A stretch of 64,000 nucleotides of DNA from Lumbricus terrestris (GCA_949752735.1 OX457050.1:41021553-41085552); one strand, 5' to 3'. Positions 44,198 through 55,257 are shown, counted from the stretch's first letter. Numbers and translations: made by a program. Notes: generated from the letters alone by a model not told the origin.

Positions 44198-45742
44198 CAG
44201 TGGCGTAGCCAGTAATTTCCGATGGGAGGGGGGGTTATGACATGGCCGGTAGGACTTTTCAGAAATTTTTTTAACTGCACAACCATGCAGGAAGTTTTTC
44301 TAGCCCAGATTTGTTTGGCGAAAATTTCTGGTCGTTTCAGAAAATTTTCCCGAAAATGTCGAAAGTTGGCGACGAAAAATCTGATAACCTTTTTTTAATA
44401 GTCCATTTGAAAATTGCTTTCTTCAGCCTTCCTGCTTATTTTTCTGCACAGGTCTTTCGTTCGTCCGTGCTAAACCGACTGCAATTACCGTTTCCTAATG
44501 ATTTTCACTGCACAGAACTGCTTTTACAACTGCACAAATTCTTTTACAACTGCACATTTTTTGTAGAACTGCACGTTAAAAAAGTCCTACGGACCGGATT
44601 CCCTTCCTGACACCAATCCAGCAGCATTACAGTATATACATGTACACCGTGGTTCAAAAAAGTAAACCAAACTGTTTTTTACATACTTTAACGCCTGATT
44701 ATTAATCATTCTAAATTGTCTCAATATTTAGAGAATTGAACCGAGAATATGATTCCAAAATATGTTGCATAAATTTGAACGGATAGAACGATATGAATCG
44801 TAATCGTAATCGTAAACTTGAAATTTCTAAAGCGCCACTCGAAAGCCTTAGAAATTTCGAGTTTACGATTACGATTAAGATTCATATCTTTCTATCCGTT
44901 CAAATTTATGCAACATATTTTGGAATCATATTCTCGGTTCAATTCTCTAAATATTGGGAAAATTTCAACATCATCTACCGAAATTTCAGTTTGCCAGCAA
45001 TTTTCGTTTGGGTTTTGTAACAAAGTACTTCAAACATGAAAAAGTCCTTAATATTTTTGTGAAGAAACTTTAAGTAGGCCCTAGTTATTGTTTGATTATT
45101 TACATAGAGAAGATGTCTTAGACGACAGGATTTAAATCTGGAGTATTCGGATGCCATAATGTGGGAGAAATGAAGTGTGGTGTCCTTCTTGTTAGCATTT
45201 CGATGGCTGATCTGGCTATGTGGCCTGCCTCTGTTCTGTAGAAAAAGAAAATAGCCTTCTGGTGCTGCAGTCTATAGATTTCTGATAACAGGTGGAAGAT
45301 GTTGTGGCAGCTGAACGTTGCGGTAATATACTCCGTTAATTATTACTCAAGGATCACTGAAGACCAAAATTGAGAACTACCAAGCGTCGAAACCGCAACG
45401 AACACCATAAAAGACTTGTGGAAAACTGAAATTTAGGGAGATGAGGTTGAAATATTCATATATTTCTATCCGTTAAAATTTAGGACATGATATTTTGAAA
45501 TCCTATTCTCGGTTCAATTCTTTCAATATTTGAAAAAATGTAGGTTGATTAATCATCAGGCATTAGATATATAAGAAAAACATTGTGGCCTTTTACTGAA
45601 CCACAGTGTAAAAAGGAAATAAAGTAAGAGAAACAATAGTAACTACAAGCAATTGATTTGTTTTTCTTATATAAGTGGATAAATAACCTTTAACAAAACT
45701 TTTTCCCAGAGCCAAAATTGGGGGGGGGGGGTTACGCCACTG
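44198..45742. mobile_element. hAT-type non-autonomous element (1545 bp)
   Basis: A perfect 8-bp duplication CATCAAAG (44190-44197 and 45743-45750) flanks ends CAGTGGCGTAGCCAG and, reading inwards from the right, CAGTGGCGTAACC. It is a hAT-type MITE inserted in a LINE. It contains a mariner-type insertion at 44645-45608. Confidence 0.9.
44645..45608. mobile_element. Tc1/mariner-like MITE with long palindromic core
   Basis: TA dinucleotides (44643-44644 and 45609-45610) flank inverted ends CACCGTGGTTCA and CACTGTGGTTCA. The left 300 bp fold back on themselves, with arms of about 109 bp (44722-44830 and 44848-44956) and a 17-nt loop. A second, diverged copy of the arm occurs at 45455-45560. No transposase was seen. 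Confidence 0.75.
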
Positions 45743-46412
45743 CATCAAAGAGTGCAACAAGAGAGCCGTGTATATATCCGAAAGAAGTGACAGGAGAAGA
45801 GTTTCTGTCGAGTGGTGGCTTCTAAAGCCAGATTGTGTGGGAGGGGGGGGCAAAAGCCCATTTTGCTCCAAGTAAGGGACAAATTGAGCTGCAACAAGTC
45901 TCTCAAGAGTTTTAGATATGTAAGAGAGGTTAGAGATTGGCCTGTAGTTTTGGCAAACATTAGGGTCCAGGTTAGGCTTCCTTAGCCTTGGAAAAACTAT
46001 TGCACTTTTCTGAGATGTAGGAAGAAATCCATCAATGAGAGACCTATTAAACATATACACAAGAAAATGAAATAATGTCATCAAGCACATTAACAATGAT
46101 GAACTGTGGGAGCGGATCAAGCTCACACGACTTCATGTTCAAGGAGCCAATGACCCGTCGGAAGTCAGCTTCAAGGATAGGTTGAAAGCCGTCGAATTTG
46201 CAGTTCGTTTGAGAGAAGTCGGGTTGAGGGTTGTCCAATAATGACTGCTTGTGACCTGGTCACCTGGAAACTCCGTTAGTATTTTATTATAATTATTATA
46301 ATTATTTTTTTATTATTATTATAATTCTAATAATAATTTTTTGGCCCTGAGATACTTCATTCCCCAAGGGACCTGGGGACTATTATTATTTCAAGAATGT
46401 ATGTCTGGTGGG

Positions 46413-46868
46413 TCAGGCCGCGTCTTCAAGGCATGAGGCAAAAGTATTTTTGAAAGCCACCAGGTTGTAGCGTTGAATGCAAATGGACAGACGTTGAAAA
46501 AGAAAGAAAGCTTCACGTCTGTCGCCAGTGATAGAAGAGATTCGGCTGCCAATTTCATTTATGAAGTCTGAGACTGAAAGATTGAACGGGCCCAATGTCT
46601 CTATGGCTACTGGCTGAAAGATGTAAGAAGCGGGCAACTCTCCGTATTTCTGTTCTTTGTGGATGGCAGCCTGCACTGATGCAGGCCCGACCAAGCCGTT
46701 CGGGTGGGTTGTGTACGAGGCTGCGCAAGTGTGAACAATGGTGGCATCCCACGCCAAGTACTTCCCACCTGACCAAGGTATGAGAGTTGCCCCGTCCGGC
46801 CTCTTTACATCGGGTTTTGTGTTATCAATCAATACGTTGTGGAGAAAACCCAACTTTGTTGGCATCAA
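46413..46868 (-). pseudogene. Retroelement C-terminal tail
   Basis: The 151-aa frame has DVKRPDGATLIPWSGGKYLA, WDATIVHT, QPVAIETLGPFNLSVSDF and EIGSRISSITGDRREAFFLF, ending QRLSICIQRYN. This conserved tail is common downstream of reverse transcriptases in cnidarian and marine invertebrate retroelements. No RT is attached here. A frame open from the first ATG is kept, but it is 5' truncated relative to the family. Confidence 0.65.
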
Positions 46869-47989
46869 AGAAGATGATCAGCGCCAAAAAACTCTTAACC
46901 CTGTCAACTTGCCCCCACTTACCCTAGCACTGTGCGTTTGCAAACATTTTATTGAAGAAAAATATTAGTTTATTATTACATGCATCTCGACAGAATGACA
47001 AACGCTCTGAAAATATTAGATGATGGTTTAAAGATTTGGTGAAAAGATGTGGAAGAATTCAATGGTTCATAAGATTTGCGAACAGGTTGGTTGCAAGTTG
47101 CAACCATAATATTCTAATTTATCTAATTCATATCCTCATTAAGAAATGGAAACTAATCATTATGTTCGAAATAGTAGGCCTAATATTTTTTGATGTTGCG
47201 TTTATTTGCATTTTAGCTTTACCAAATACCTCTGGAGGTCCTGGACATTGTCTTACAAAAATCCTATCTGCATTGGATACTGAATTCACCAGCAAAGCCA
47301 AAAGACCAGGAAGTTATAACATCTCTCATATCTGTCGACCTTTGCTTTTTTGAAAGAATTATTAAACATCGGTTCAAGAAGGCGACATGGCGTCTCCTGA
47401 AAGGTTATGTGCCTTTCATACATGATGATCTAACTTTAATTACATAATTATACAATAAGCTACTTTGCTGCTAACGATTTCTACCATAATCCGATAAAGT
47501 TCATATTATACTTTGGCCATTCTACATTTATCATTATAAATCAATCAATCGAACAATCAATTAACTCAACTCAAACTCAAAACTTGTTTATAATTGTTTT
47601 ATAGTAGCCAACCAATGGTACAAGAACAAATATTCAAGATATGATTATATTGCGCTGGATACAAAAGGAAAGGCCCAGAATGGATCGAAGATCCCGATAA
47701 TAAGGAGCACCGTTATTGCCTGTCAAATTGAAGCAAACACTATGCGATGGAGTTGAATGTGTTTGATAATGGAACCTCAATTGGGGACCACAATGTATGT
47801 GCGAAAGTTGTGTTGACCTATACTAAAATGACTGAATTAGAATAATTCTTGTTAGTATTTTTGGTCATTTATACGATTAGACCAAACAAATAATAATTAT
47901 GAGCTATTGAAATGTGACGCCGGGGCTCAAAACACCACGCTTGTCGATAAATAAATACTGCGCTAAGGGACGAAAAAATATTGAGAATT
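46869..47989. other. No gene confirmed
   Basis: Only short frames occur. A possible exon near 47612 was considered and is listed under rejected items. The rest is AT-rich and unassigned. Confidence 0.4.
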
Positions 47990-48500
47990 GTTTAATGGTG
48001 AATTATTATTTAAAACTATCTGCACTTTCAATATCTACAATTGAAAATCTTTAATTCAAATGTTTAGTAGTGAAAAAAAACGACTTTTGGCGCATGTGGT
48101 GTAAGAATTCGCTTTGAATCAAGGGATCAGGCAGCCTGCTTTCAGATTTAAAATTCGCCATGAACAACCGAATTGTCTTATTGGTTTACGAGACTGACCT
48201 TCGATCTTGCGCATGTGCATTCATCCACAGCTTCATCCGGCCAGACCAAACCAGACCTAATAATTTGTTCATGGAAAGCGAAATTGTGAAGTTGTCAAAC
48301 TGTTGGAATAGTTATAAGGACAAGCTGCAGGCATTGTTAGATAAATAACACATGTTAAGGGATACCCGGCAGCGATCATGATTCCAGCAACGTTAGCGAC
48401 CCTATGGAGTGTAAATTTCTTTGGTAAATCCAGCAACCCATCACCCATCCACCAATTTATCCATAATAATTAAAAATCTACAGGAAGTTTGATTATTACT
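47990..48500. repeat. Duplicated segment, copy B (pair of 10380-11093)
   Basis: It matches 10380-11093 and 12125-12140 in the same orientation but lacks the 1.03-kb insert, so it serves as the empty site. It contains the TTGCGCATGTGCA variant of the NRF-1-like motif. A 62-aa open frame at 48160-48348 is not conserved as a frame in copy A. Confidence 0.6.
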
Positions 48501-48944
48501 TGATTCGGTCGCTAAACATGAATAAAATAATATATTCCTATCTAAGCGCAGTGTACGAGATTATAAGTAGGAGCAATTGTCTCAACTGCGTAGATAGCCT
48601 AATTAAAATGCTATATAGCCTATTAAAATTGAAAAGACTCGCATAATTCGATCAGATTAAGTCCACATTGTGACCGGACGCCGGACATAGCTTAATTGAT
48701 TCGTATTACTATGCCTATCCACGCTTCTTGTGTAAATATATCGTTCAGGAAAGCTTGCAGGCCAATACATTCTATGGGATGCGATAGTTTCCATTTAAAT
48801 TAAATTGTAAATAGGCATGCGCCTCAATATTCATGCTTCGTAAATTATTTGCTAGAAATAGTAATCTTACACCTCATGCATCTGACTTGTCTACAAATAT
48901 CGTCTGACCGTCTACGATTATGGTCGCGTTTGTTTAAATTTAAT

Positions 48945-49435
48945 TGATTCATTCACCTGCATTCTTCAACCTTGACTCTGCATCCACCCACACATTTACT
49001 CCAAATTCTCCTGTCAGAAACCTAGGTGTTATCTTTGATCAAAACTTGAGCTTCTCTGATCACATCACCCATCTCTCTCGCTCTTGCTTCATGCATATCC
49101 ACGACCAACGCAGAATCCGACCTATGCTTGAGTTCGAAACTGAATCCACAATCGCCACATCTAGAGTTCATGCAAAAACTACTGCAACTCTCTCTTCCTA
49201 AACATTGATATAACCCAAATTAACCGCCTCCAAGCTATCCAGAATGCCCTTGCCCGTGCTGTCACTAAAACCACCAAACGTCACCATATCACTCCTGTCC
49301 TGAAATCACTTCACTGGCTCAAAATACCTGAATGCATCGAATACAAAGTCCTCTCCCTCACTTACAATACACTTCAATCATCCCAGCCGTTCTACCTTCG
49401 TCAGATGTTCACCATCCAGCCACTTCGTTCAACAC
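48945..49435 (+). pseudogene. CR1/L2-like LINE C-terminal fragment
   Basis: The plus strand reads SPVRNLGVIFDQNLSFSDHI, then THLSRSCFMHI and, after a frame change, IDITQINRLQAIQNALARAV, VLKSLHWLKIPECIEYKVLS and LTYNTLQSSQPFYL. These are the usual post-RT blocks of CR1/L2-type LINEs. It ends at an inserted 240-bp palindromic MITE. Frameshifts make it non-functional. Confidence 0.8.
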
Positions 49436-49675
49436 GCGGATGACGGCATTTTTAACGTGCTCGAATTAGAAAACAGATTATTTTCGTTGTGTAAAATGTA
49501 TTGTTAAGCAGAAAAATAGTAGAATCTGACTGAAAAAAATGTCAAAACCTACATGTGACGGGTTTTGAAACCAGTGTCACAAATATGATTATCGTCTTTT
49601 GTGGCGGCCATGTTGGTGAAGGCTAAACGTGCTGTATCCTGATCGGCCGAGCACGTTGAAAATGCCGTCATCCGC
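49436..49675. mobile_element. 240-bp palindromic MITE
   Basis: The ends GCGGATGACGGCATTTTTAA and GCGGATGACGGCATTTTCAA (reading inwards) are inverted repeats that continue through CGTGCTCG, about 28 bp in all. It lies at the end of a LINE fragment. No target duplication was fixed. Confidence 0.75.
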
Positions 49676-49819
49676 TTCTGACTGCGATTCGGCTACACTA
49701 TTACAATGTATTACATATCTACAGGCAGCCCACATTTGACGCGCCAAATTTTGTCAATTCCAAATCGTGCTAAGAGTTTTATGCAGTAATTGAAAAATAA
49801 TGTTTTTTTATGTTTCTAG

Positions 49820-50121
49820 CGTTTTACGAAAAGACCAAAACAAGCTTAGTTATTGCAAGAAATAACAGAGAATATCTTTTGAAGAATATTCAACCAAGTG
49901 ACAAGTTAATTGATTCGCTGTTGTCTCACAACTGCATAACGGATGGACAATTTCACTTAATAAAACGACGACATTCAAAAGGATGGAAGAACGTGAGGAA
50001 CGTGAAGATTTTAGACCTGCTGAAATCTTTCGACCGAGCAAAGTTTTCAAATTTCGCGAAGTGTCTTCGAAAGGCGAAACAACCAGCAATGGCAAGGGTC
50101 ATGGAAAATGGAGGAGGTTAA
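49820..50121 (+). CDS. Terminal exon encoding a CARD domain
   Basis: The exon begins after the acceptor TTTATGTTTCTAG (phase 1) and runs about 100 codons to a stop at 50119-50121. The product reads TSLVIARNNREYLLKNIQPS, DKLIDSLLSHNCITDGQFHL, then VRNVKILDLLKSFDRAKFSN and FAKCLRKAKQPAMARVME. The spacing of R.(N)R..L, P...L.D.L, the RN.K.LDLL block and F..F...L...Q..... matches the six-helix CARD death fold. CARDs mediate homotypic assembly in apoptosis and innate immune signalling. The frame is intact. An ATG at 49810 precedes the acceptor, so a stand-alone CARD protein is possible. Phase 1 makes the 28302 exon a possible upstream partner, but 21 kb of repeats intervene. Confidence 0.7.
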
Positions 50122-50860
50122 CAGCACAATTTTCAGTTAAAGTCTCAGTGTTGATATACAATACTTTGCTGATTGGTTTATAATAGCCTACTAGATATGC
50201 ACATTATTTTCAATTATTAGATTAACAAGCACCAATTTCGTTAAATGACCCTAATCGTCATCCACACTCATGGGCGTAACTTTCCGCGTAAAAGTGGTGG
50301 TTACTATATTCCTCTGCTCACAATTTCTCCCTTGCCTTCTTTCCCTCGGCTTCCTCTACCCCTTCCCCTGATACAAATTTAGTATAAAATCTGGTGAGAA
50401 CTCTCCAGTTTCAATCTTTCCCCATTTGTCTCTCTCGCCAGTGCGCTTCACAACATTTCCATGCACAGCACTCACGGATCACAACATCAATATTTAAAAA
50501 CAGCTCTGTGACAAATTTTATCCAGATTACTCCTATTCTATTCATTTATCTCGATCGCCACTCCAATTCTATCTCAACGATAATAGGCTATGTGCATTTG
50601 CACTCTTTGCTTAGTTGTACTTACCATCACGCCAAGCCAGCTAGTAACTTGGAAAACGACGGATATTCTCTGTCTTTTCCCTCTCTAAAAGCATTCTTGT
50701 AACACGTAGCCCATGAATATATTTTATAGCATATATGTCACAGCTGTCTGAATAATTAGTTGTCCTCTCTTTATCTGACCAACCAGTCTTAATGGGATAA
50801 TATTCCTCCTAAAATCATCCAATACGTCCATAGTAGTAGGAAGTGTAGCAAGCTGGCTCA
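50122..50860. other. No gene recognised
   Basis: This is sequence downstream of the CARD exon. A 102-aa frame at 50394-50702 lacks recognisable features. No AATAAA polyadenylation signal was identified close to the stop. Confidence 0.4.
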
Positions 50861-50861
50861 T

Positions 50862-50942
50862 TTAACCATACAATAGGTTATCTTTTTCATTTTTAACCAT
50901 ACCATAGGTTATCTTTTCATTTTAATCCTATTGTATGGTTAA
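50862..50942. mobile_element. 81-bp TTAA-ended palindromic mini element
   Basis: TTAACCATACAATAGG (50862-50877) and its exact reverse complement (50927-50942) bracket an internal repeat of TTAACCATACCATAGG. It resembles, in design, the TTAA mini element at 8711 but is unrelated in sequence. Confidence 0.65.
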
Positions 50943-50997
50943 AAAAAATCATCGAAACTGTGGGAAATTCCCGTACTTTCGATCCGGCGTGCACAAA

Positions 50998-51150
50998 CCT
51001 AAAACATGGTCCAACTTCTGCCAAACCACCTAAAACATGGTCCAACTTCTGCCAAACCACCTAAAACATGGTTCAACTTCTGCCAACTTCTGCCAACTTC
51101 TACCAAACCACCTAGGGCATGGTTCAACTTCTGCCAGCCAAGCCAAACCA
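50998..51150. repeat. Short tandem repeat at the left of the Polinton-type element
   Basis: CCTAAAACATGGTCCAACTT followed by CTGCCAAACCA (31 bp) is repeated about four times with drift into a CCAACTTCTG sub-repeat. Subterminal tandem repeats are often found next to Polinton ends. The terminal repeat itself was not identified. Confidence 0.7.
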
Positions 51151-51199
51151 CCTAGCGCGCGCCTTTGACTCATAATGCCGGGAATTCACGGTAGTATCG

Positions 51200-53785
51200 A
51201 TGATGAGCCATAGCACGATTACGCCGGCTAGTACACAAATTTATTTTTTCTATGTAAATAAAATGACCGAAAATATTTTCTCGCAACAGCTTAAAGACAC
51301 GTCGCCGCAATACAAAATGGAATACACGAAGAAAACTGTTATTGAATTGAGAAAAATCGCCAAACAGAGCGGCTTGGTTGGGTACACGAGACTGCGGAAA
51401 GCAGAGTTGATTGCTAAAATTGAAGCCCGCAACGCACCCCTAATCTTTCCTAACGTTAGTTTGCTCGACGCCCCTGTTCCCGTTATTGAATTCCCAGTAC
51501 TCGAGCCCGTACCAGCCACGACAGTACGAAAAATATTCGATAAAACAAAATCAGCGATTAATACATTCGCAAAGTGGATCGAAGGGTATATTCCTGAAGA
51601 ACCAAAGAAAAAGGTGAATGAAAAGATAGAAGCATTGAAAACCGAAGTGAATTCTATATTCGCTAAAATTCGTATGAAGACACACAAAATTAAAGAGACG
51701 GCTACAGCTATCAAGGGCTTCACGAAACAATACACGGTAGAGGGGGTTAACGGTATTGATGCTACATCTTTTCTTGACACCATTCGAAAACAGGTAGCAG
51801 ACTTGTTAACAAAAAACCGCCAGACTAAAGTCAATTTTGTCCTCACCTGCGCAATGGAGCGCGTTGACATGAAGACTGGAGAAGTAGTTGCCAAAGATTG
51901 TCCATTCGTTTCAAAGACTGAGGTGATTTTAGACTCCACCGATGTAAGTGAAATTTATAACAGCGCCAAAGATAAAATTATTGAGTCGATGGCAACCTTT
52001 CAGATGCGAGGTAGTAACTGGATACTCAGAGCGGTTCAAAAATTAGAAATCAACACGGTTGTTTATAAACCGTTGAAAGGTAGTTCTTACATCCCACTAC
52101 CGGAGAAGTTAGCGAGTAAAAAGGCTATAATCAATATGAAGAACGAAGACGAAGAATGTTTCAAGTGGTGTGTAACAAGAGCCTTAAACCCAGTTGACAA
52201 AAATACAGAAAGAATTACGAAAGAATTAATTAGACAATCTGAGGAACTTAATTGGTCTGGTATCGAATTCCCAGTAGCAGCGTATGCTAATGTAATAAGT
52301 AAGTTTGAGAGAAATAATAATTTTAGTATTAATGTTTTTGGTTACGAGAAAGACCTATTCCCACTAAATTTATCAAAGCACGAGAACGATAGGTGTGTAG
52401 ATCTATTACTCATTTCTGATGGAGAAAAGAAGCATAATTGCTGGATCAAGAATTTCAACAGACTGATGGCGGTAGAAACAGAAAACTCTAGTACTTCGAT
52501 GTACCATTGTAAAAGATGCTTAATAGGATTCAGCAGAAAAGATTCACTGCACAAACATAACGAGTACTGTTCCCAACACGCAGCTCAAAAGATAGAACTA
52601 CCAGAACCAGGAACTATGTTGAGTTTTAAAAATTATTATCGAAAAATGAGAGTCCCATTCGTGGCGTTTGCTGACTTTGAAAGTTTTATTAAACCTATAG
52701 ACACATGTCAACCAGACCCCAACAAGTCCTATACCAACAAATACCAAAAGCACGTACCAAGTTCTTTCTGTTATTATATAAAATGTTTCGATGATGACCT
52801 ATATTCGCAGGCTCCCGTAATGTTCACAGCGAAGAGCGAAGACGATGACGTAGCGCAGATATTTATAGACACTCTTATAGAGAATGTAAAAGGTATTTAT
52901 AATCGATTTAAATTTCAAAAGCAAATGATATTCTTACAGAAAGAGAGGAACCTATACAACTCGGCTATTGTTTGCCATATATGCGAACGCGAACTAGGTG
53001 ATGATCGAGTAAGAGACCACTGTCATTTAACTGGAAAATATAGAGGCGCCGCTCATGAACAATGTAATCTAAACTACCAAGTCCCCAAGTTTATCCCAGT
53101 AATATTACGTAATTTATCCGGTTATGACAGCCATCTTTTCGTGAAGAAATTACGAGGTGGTGATAATGAACAGATTAAATGCATTTCCTGCAACGAAGAA
53201 AAGTATATCTCATTTAGCAGAGAGGTTGTAGTCGATAAGTTTGTAAATAAAGAAAATAAGGAAGTAGAGGTCAAGCGTGAATTACGTTTCATCGATAGTT
53301 TTAGATTTATGCCAGCGAGTCTCGACGCTTTATCGAAGAACCTAAGCAAAGACCGGTGTAAAAATATAAGCAAGTACTATTCCGGTAATCAGCTTGATCT
53401 CCTGCTTAGAAAAGGGGTGTATCCTTACGACCACGTTAGTTCCATCGATCAATTGAATGAAACAGAACTACCACCAAAGTCAGCATTCTATTCAAAACTA
53501 AACGATTCAGGTATCAGCGATGAAGATTACGAGCACGCGAAAACGGTATGGAATAAATTTGGTTGTAAAACGCTAAGAGATTATCACGACTTGTATAATT
53601 TGTCGGATGTTCTATTATTAGCGGATGTATTCGAAAATTTTAGAGATGTATGCTGTGCGAACTATGGTCTTGATCCCGCCTGGTATTATACTTCTTCGGG
53701 TCTTGCTTGGGATGCCGCATTAAAGTTGACTGGAGTAGAGTTGGAATTATTGAGCGATTACGATAATTATGATACTAATGGTTAA
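51200..53785 (+). CDS. Protein-primed DNA polymerase B, N-terminal part (exonuclease)
   Basis: An 861-codon frame from ATG 51200. ATG 51262 (MTENIFSQQL) is the likelier start because it follows TAAATAAAATG, like other genes of this element. Residues 45-75 are a SAP-like DNA-binding motif (TVIELRKIAKQSGLVGYTRL). A C2H2-type finger (CKRCLIGF...HKHNEYC) is near 436-456. VAFADFESF near 487 is exonuclease motif I. CHICERELGDDRVRDHCH to CNLNY near 592-628 is a recombination endonuclease VII-like zinc module. NLSGYDSHLFVKKL near 640 is exonuclease motif II, and YHDLYNLSDVLLLADVFENF near 795 is motif III. The enzyme would copy the element using a terminal protein primer. The frame ends at 53785 by a one-base shift; the palm continues in the next frame. 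Confidence 0.88.
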   Translation: MMSHSTITPASTQIYFFYVNKMTENIFSQQLKDTSPQYKMEYTKKTVIELRKIAKQSGLVGYTRLRKAELIAKIEARNAPLIFPNVSLLDAPVPVIEFPVLEPVPATTVRKIFDKTKSAINTFAKWIEGYIPEEPKKKVNEKIEALKTEVNSIFAKIRMKTHKIKETATAIKGFTKQYTVEGVNGIDATSFLDTIRKQVADLLTKNRQTKVNFVLTCAMERVDMKTGEVVAKDCPFVSKTEVILDSTDVSEIYNSAKDKIIESMATFQMRGSNWILRAVQKLEINTVVYKPLKGSSYIPLPEKLASKKAIINMKNEDEECFKWCVTRALNPVDKNTERITKELIRQSEELNWSGIEFPVAAYANVISKFERNNNFSINVFGYEKDLFPLNLSKHENDRCVDLLLISDGEKKHNCWIKNFNRLMAVETENSSTSMYHCKRCLIGFSRKDSLHKHNEYCSQHAAQKIELPEPGTMLSFKNYYRKMRVPFVAFADFESFIKPIDTCQPDPNKSYTNKYQKHVPSSFCYYIKCFDDDLYSQAPVMFTAKSEDDDVAQIFIDTLIENVKGIYNRFKFQKQMIFLQKERNLYNSAIVCHICERELGDDRVRDHCHLTGKYRGAAHEQCNLNYQVPKFIPVILRNLSGYDSHLFVKKLRGGDNEQIKCISCNEEKYISFSREVVVDKFVNKENKEVEVKRELRFIDSFRFMPASLDALSKNLSKDRCKNISKYYSGNQLDLLLRKGVYPYDHVSSIDQLNETELPPKSAFYSKLNDSGISDEDYEHAKTVWNKFGCKTLRDYHDLYNLSDVLLLADVFENFRDVCCANYGLDPAWYYTSSGLAWDAALKLTGVELELLSDYDNYDTNG

Positions 53786-54466
53786 GCATGGAATAAGAGG
53801 CGGTGATAGCACCATTTCGCACCGTTATGGGCAAGCAAACAATAAGTACATGCCATCGTTTGACGAAAGCAAGCCTTCATCATTTCTTACCTATTTAGAC
53901 GCTAACAATTTATACGGGTGGGCAATGTGTAAGAAACTACCAACTCACGGGTTCGAGTGGATGGGTAATGACAAGCTAAACGCCTGGAGATCGATACCGT
54001 GTATATTGGAGGTGGATTTGGAATATTCGAAAGATTTACACGATCTTCACAATGACTATCCTCTTGCTCCTGAGAATATTACATCTGAATCTTCAACGGT
54101 GCCTAAACTCATTCCAAACCTAAATGACAAAGTAAAGTACATAACACATTACGAAAATTTAAAGCAGTATGAAAGCCTAGGTTTGAAGATTACCAAAATT
54201 CATCGCGGAATTAAATTTGAAGAAAATGCCTGGTTGAAAAAATATATCGATCTAAATACCAACCTAAGGACCAATAGCGTGTTTGGCAAGACATGTGAAA
54301 ATATAGAGTCTCGCGTAGATATAAAACTATATATCTCGGTATGTGTATTCTTGACCTGAGTAAAACTTTGATGTACGACTTTAATTATAATTACATCAAG
54401 ACCAAGTACGGTGATAGGGCTAAACTGTTATTCACAGATACTGACTCTTTGGCCTATGAAATTTAG
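53769..54466 (+). pseudogene. DNA polymerase B palm region, frameshifted
   Basis: This continues the polymerase one base out of frame from 53785. FLTYLDANNLYGWAM (about 53877-53925) is palm motif A with its catalytic Asp. [13 protein letters not shown] (about 54265) is motif B. The frame stops at 54359 after an apparent small deletion. In another frame [14 protein letters not shown] (54425-54466) is motif C with both Asp residues, followed by a TAG stop. All catalytic residues survive although the reading frame does not, which points to fairly recent decay or to sequence errors. Confidence 0.85.
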
Positions 54467-54507
54467 ACCGAAGACTTCTATGCCGATATAACCCCGACAT
54501 TAGAAGT

Positions 54508-54918
54508 ATGTTCGACACTAGCGACTATCCAAAAGACCACACCTCTGGCATAGAAACTGGCATCAATAAAAAGGTCATCGGTATGTTCAAAGACGAAGCG
54601 GCTGGTAAACAGATCGAAGAGTTTATAGGTTTAAGATCGAAAATGTTTTCGTATAAGATGGCTGGAGTGGACCACAAGAAGTGCAAGGGCGTGAAAAAGA
54701 ATGTCGTCAAGAAATCAATCACTCACGAAGACTACAAAGATTGCTTATTCACCAAGAGAGAACAGTCGAGAAAAATGAATGTGATTCGTTCGCATCTTCA
54801 CGATATCTACACCGAAGAGATTAATAAGGTTGCTCTTTCAGCGGATGATAAAAGAGTGATAATGTTCGATGGTATAAGCACGTTGGCTTACGGCCACTAT
54901 TTGTTGAAAACAACATAA
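54508..54918 (+). pseudogene. DNA polymerase B C-terminal fragment
   Basis: The 136-aa frame starts MFDTSDYPKDHTSGIETGIN, continues KVIGMFKDEAAGKQIEEFIG and LRSKMFSYKM, and ends VIMFDGISTLAYGHYLL. It is the C-terminal end typical of Polinton/adintovirus polymerases, where the LRSKMYSY-type block is conserved. It is separated from motif C by a stop and a frame change. The first ATG is internal to the family and not a true start. Confidence 0.82.
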
Positions 54919-54940
54919 AGATTAAATATAGTAATATAAA

Positions 54941-55177
54941 ATGGCAGACTCTAAAGTGTGTTCCCTATGTAAAATGGAAAAAAGCTTAAACGAATATCAT
55001 AAAGTTAAATCACAAAAGATCGGGTTTCGCGCCAGCTGCAAAACGTGTAAAAATATCAAACAGAAGGAGCTTAGTCAATAATACTTGAGATTAGAGGTGA
55101 GGGAAACAAAAGATAAAAAAGTTTGCTGGCGATGTAAGAAAGAAAAGACCATAAAAGAATATGTCAATATGTTATAG
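54941..55177 (+). pseudogene. Small double CxxC zinc-binding protein with in-frame stop
   Basis: ATG 54941 follows TAATATAAAATG. The first repeat is KVCSLCKMEKSLNEYHKV, then FRASCKTCKNIK. After an in-frame TAA at 55079-55081 the same frame goes on with DKKVCWRCKKEKTIKEYVN to a TAG at 55175-55177. CxxCxxxK...FY/EYH...CxxC modules occur in small zinc proteins of phages, giant viruses and HNH-associated proteins. Two tandem modules are visible; the second is cut short. It could be a DNA-binding or nuclease-associated protein. The stop makes it either a 46-residue single-finger protein or a pseudogene. Confidence 0.6.
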
Positions 55178-55257
55178 GATGCCGATTAAACCAACCAATT
55201 ACATCGCAATCGGCGGATGGATTTCGTTTTAGAATAAATAATGAAACCGTCTTAGAG

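Larger units (their letters stand above)
44110..46238 (-). pseudogene. CR1/L2-like LINE RT 5' half, split by a hAT-type element
   Basis: The minus-strand frame 46126-45593 contains FNRSLIDGFLPTSQKSAIVF, then PNVCQNYRPISNLSYISKTL and QSGFRSHHSTETLLLSLLSD, classical RT entry motifs. After the hAT-type insertion (44198-45742) the frame resumes with SAAFDMVDHEFLLQRL (RT palm motif A) near 44195-44115. Upstream, 46238-46047 gives PDFSQTNCKFDGFQPI and LNMKSCELDPLP, the region just before RT. The two halves meet exactly at the duplicated CATCAAAG. Confidence 0.8.

Noticed and set aside
47612..47757. Possible exon NQWYKNKYSRYDYIALDTKG with a loose likeness to the core of fibroblast growth factors
   Set aside because: The conserved FGF ending is missing, another frame looks equally plausible, no donor or partner exon was found, and the likeness is short.
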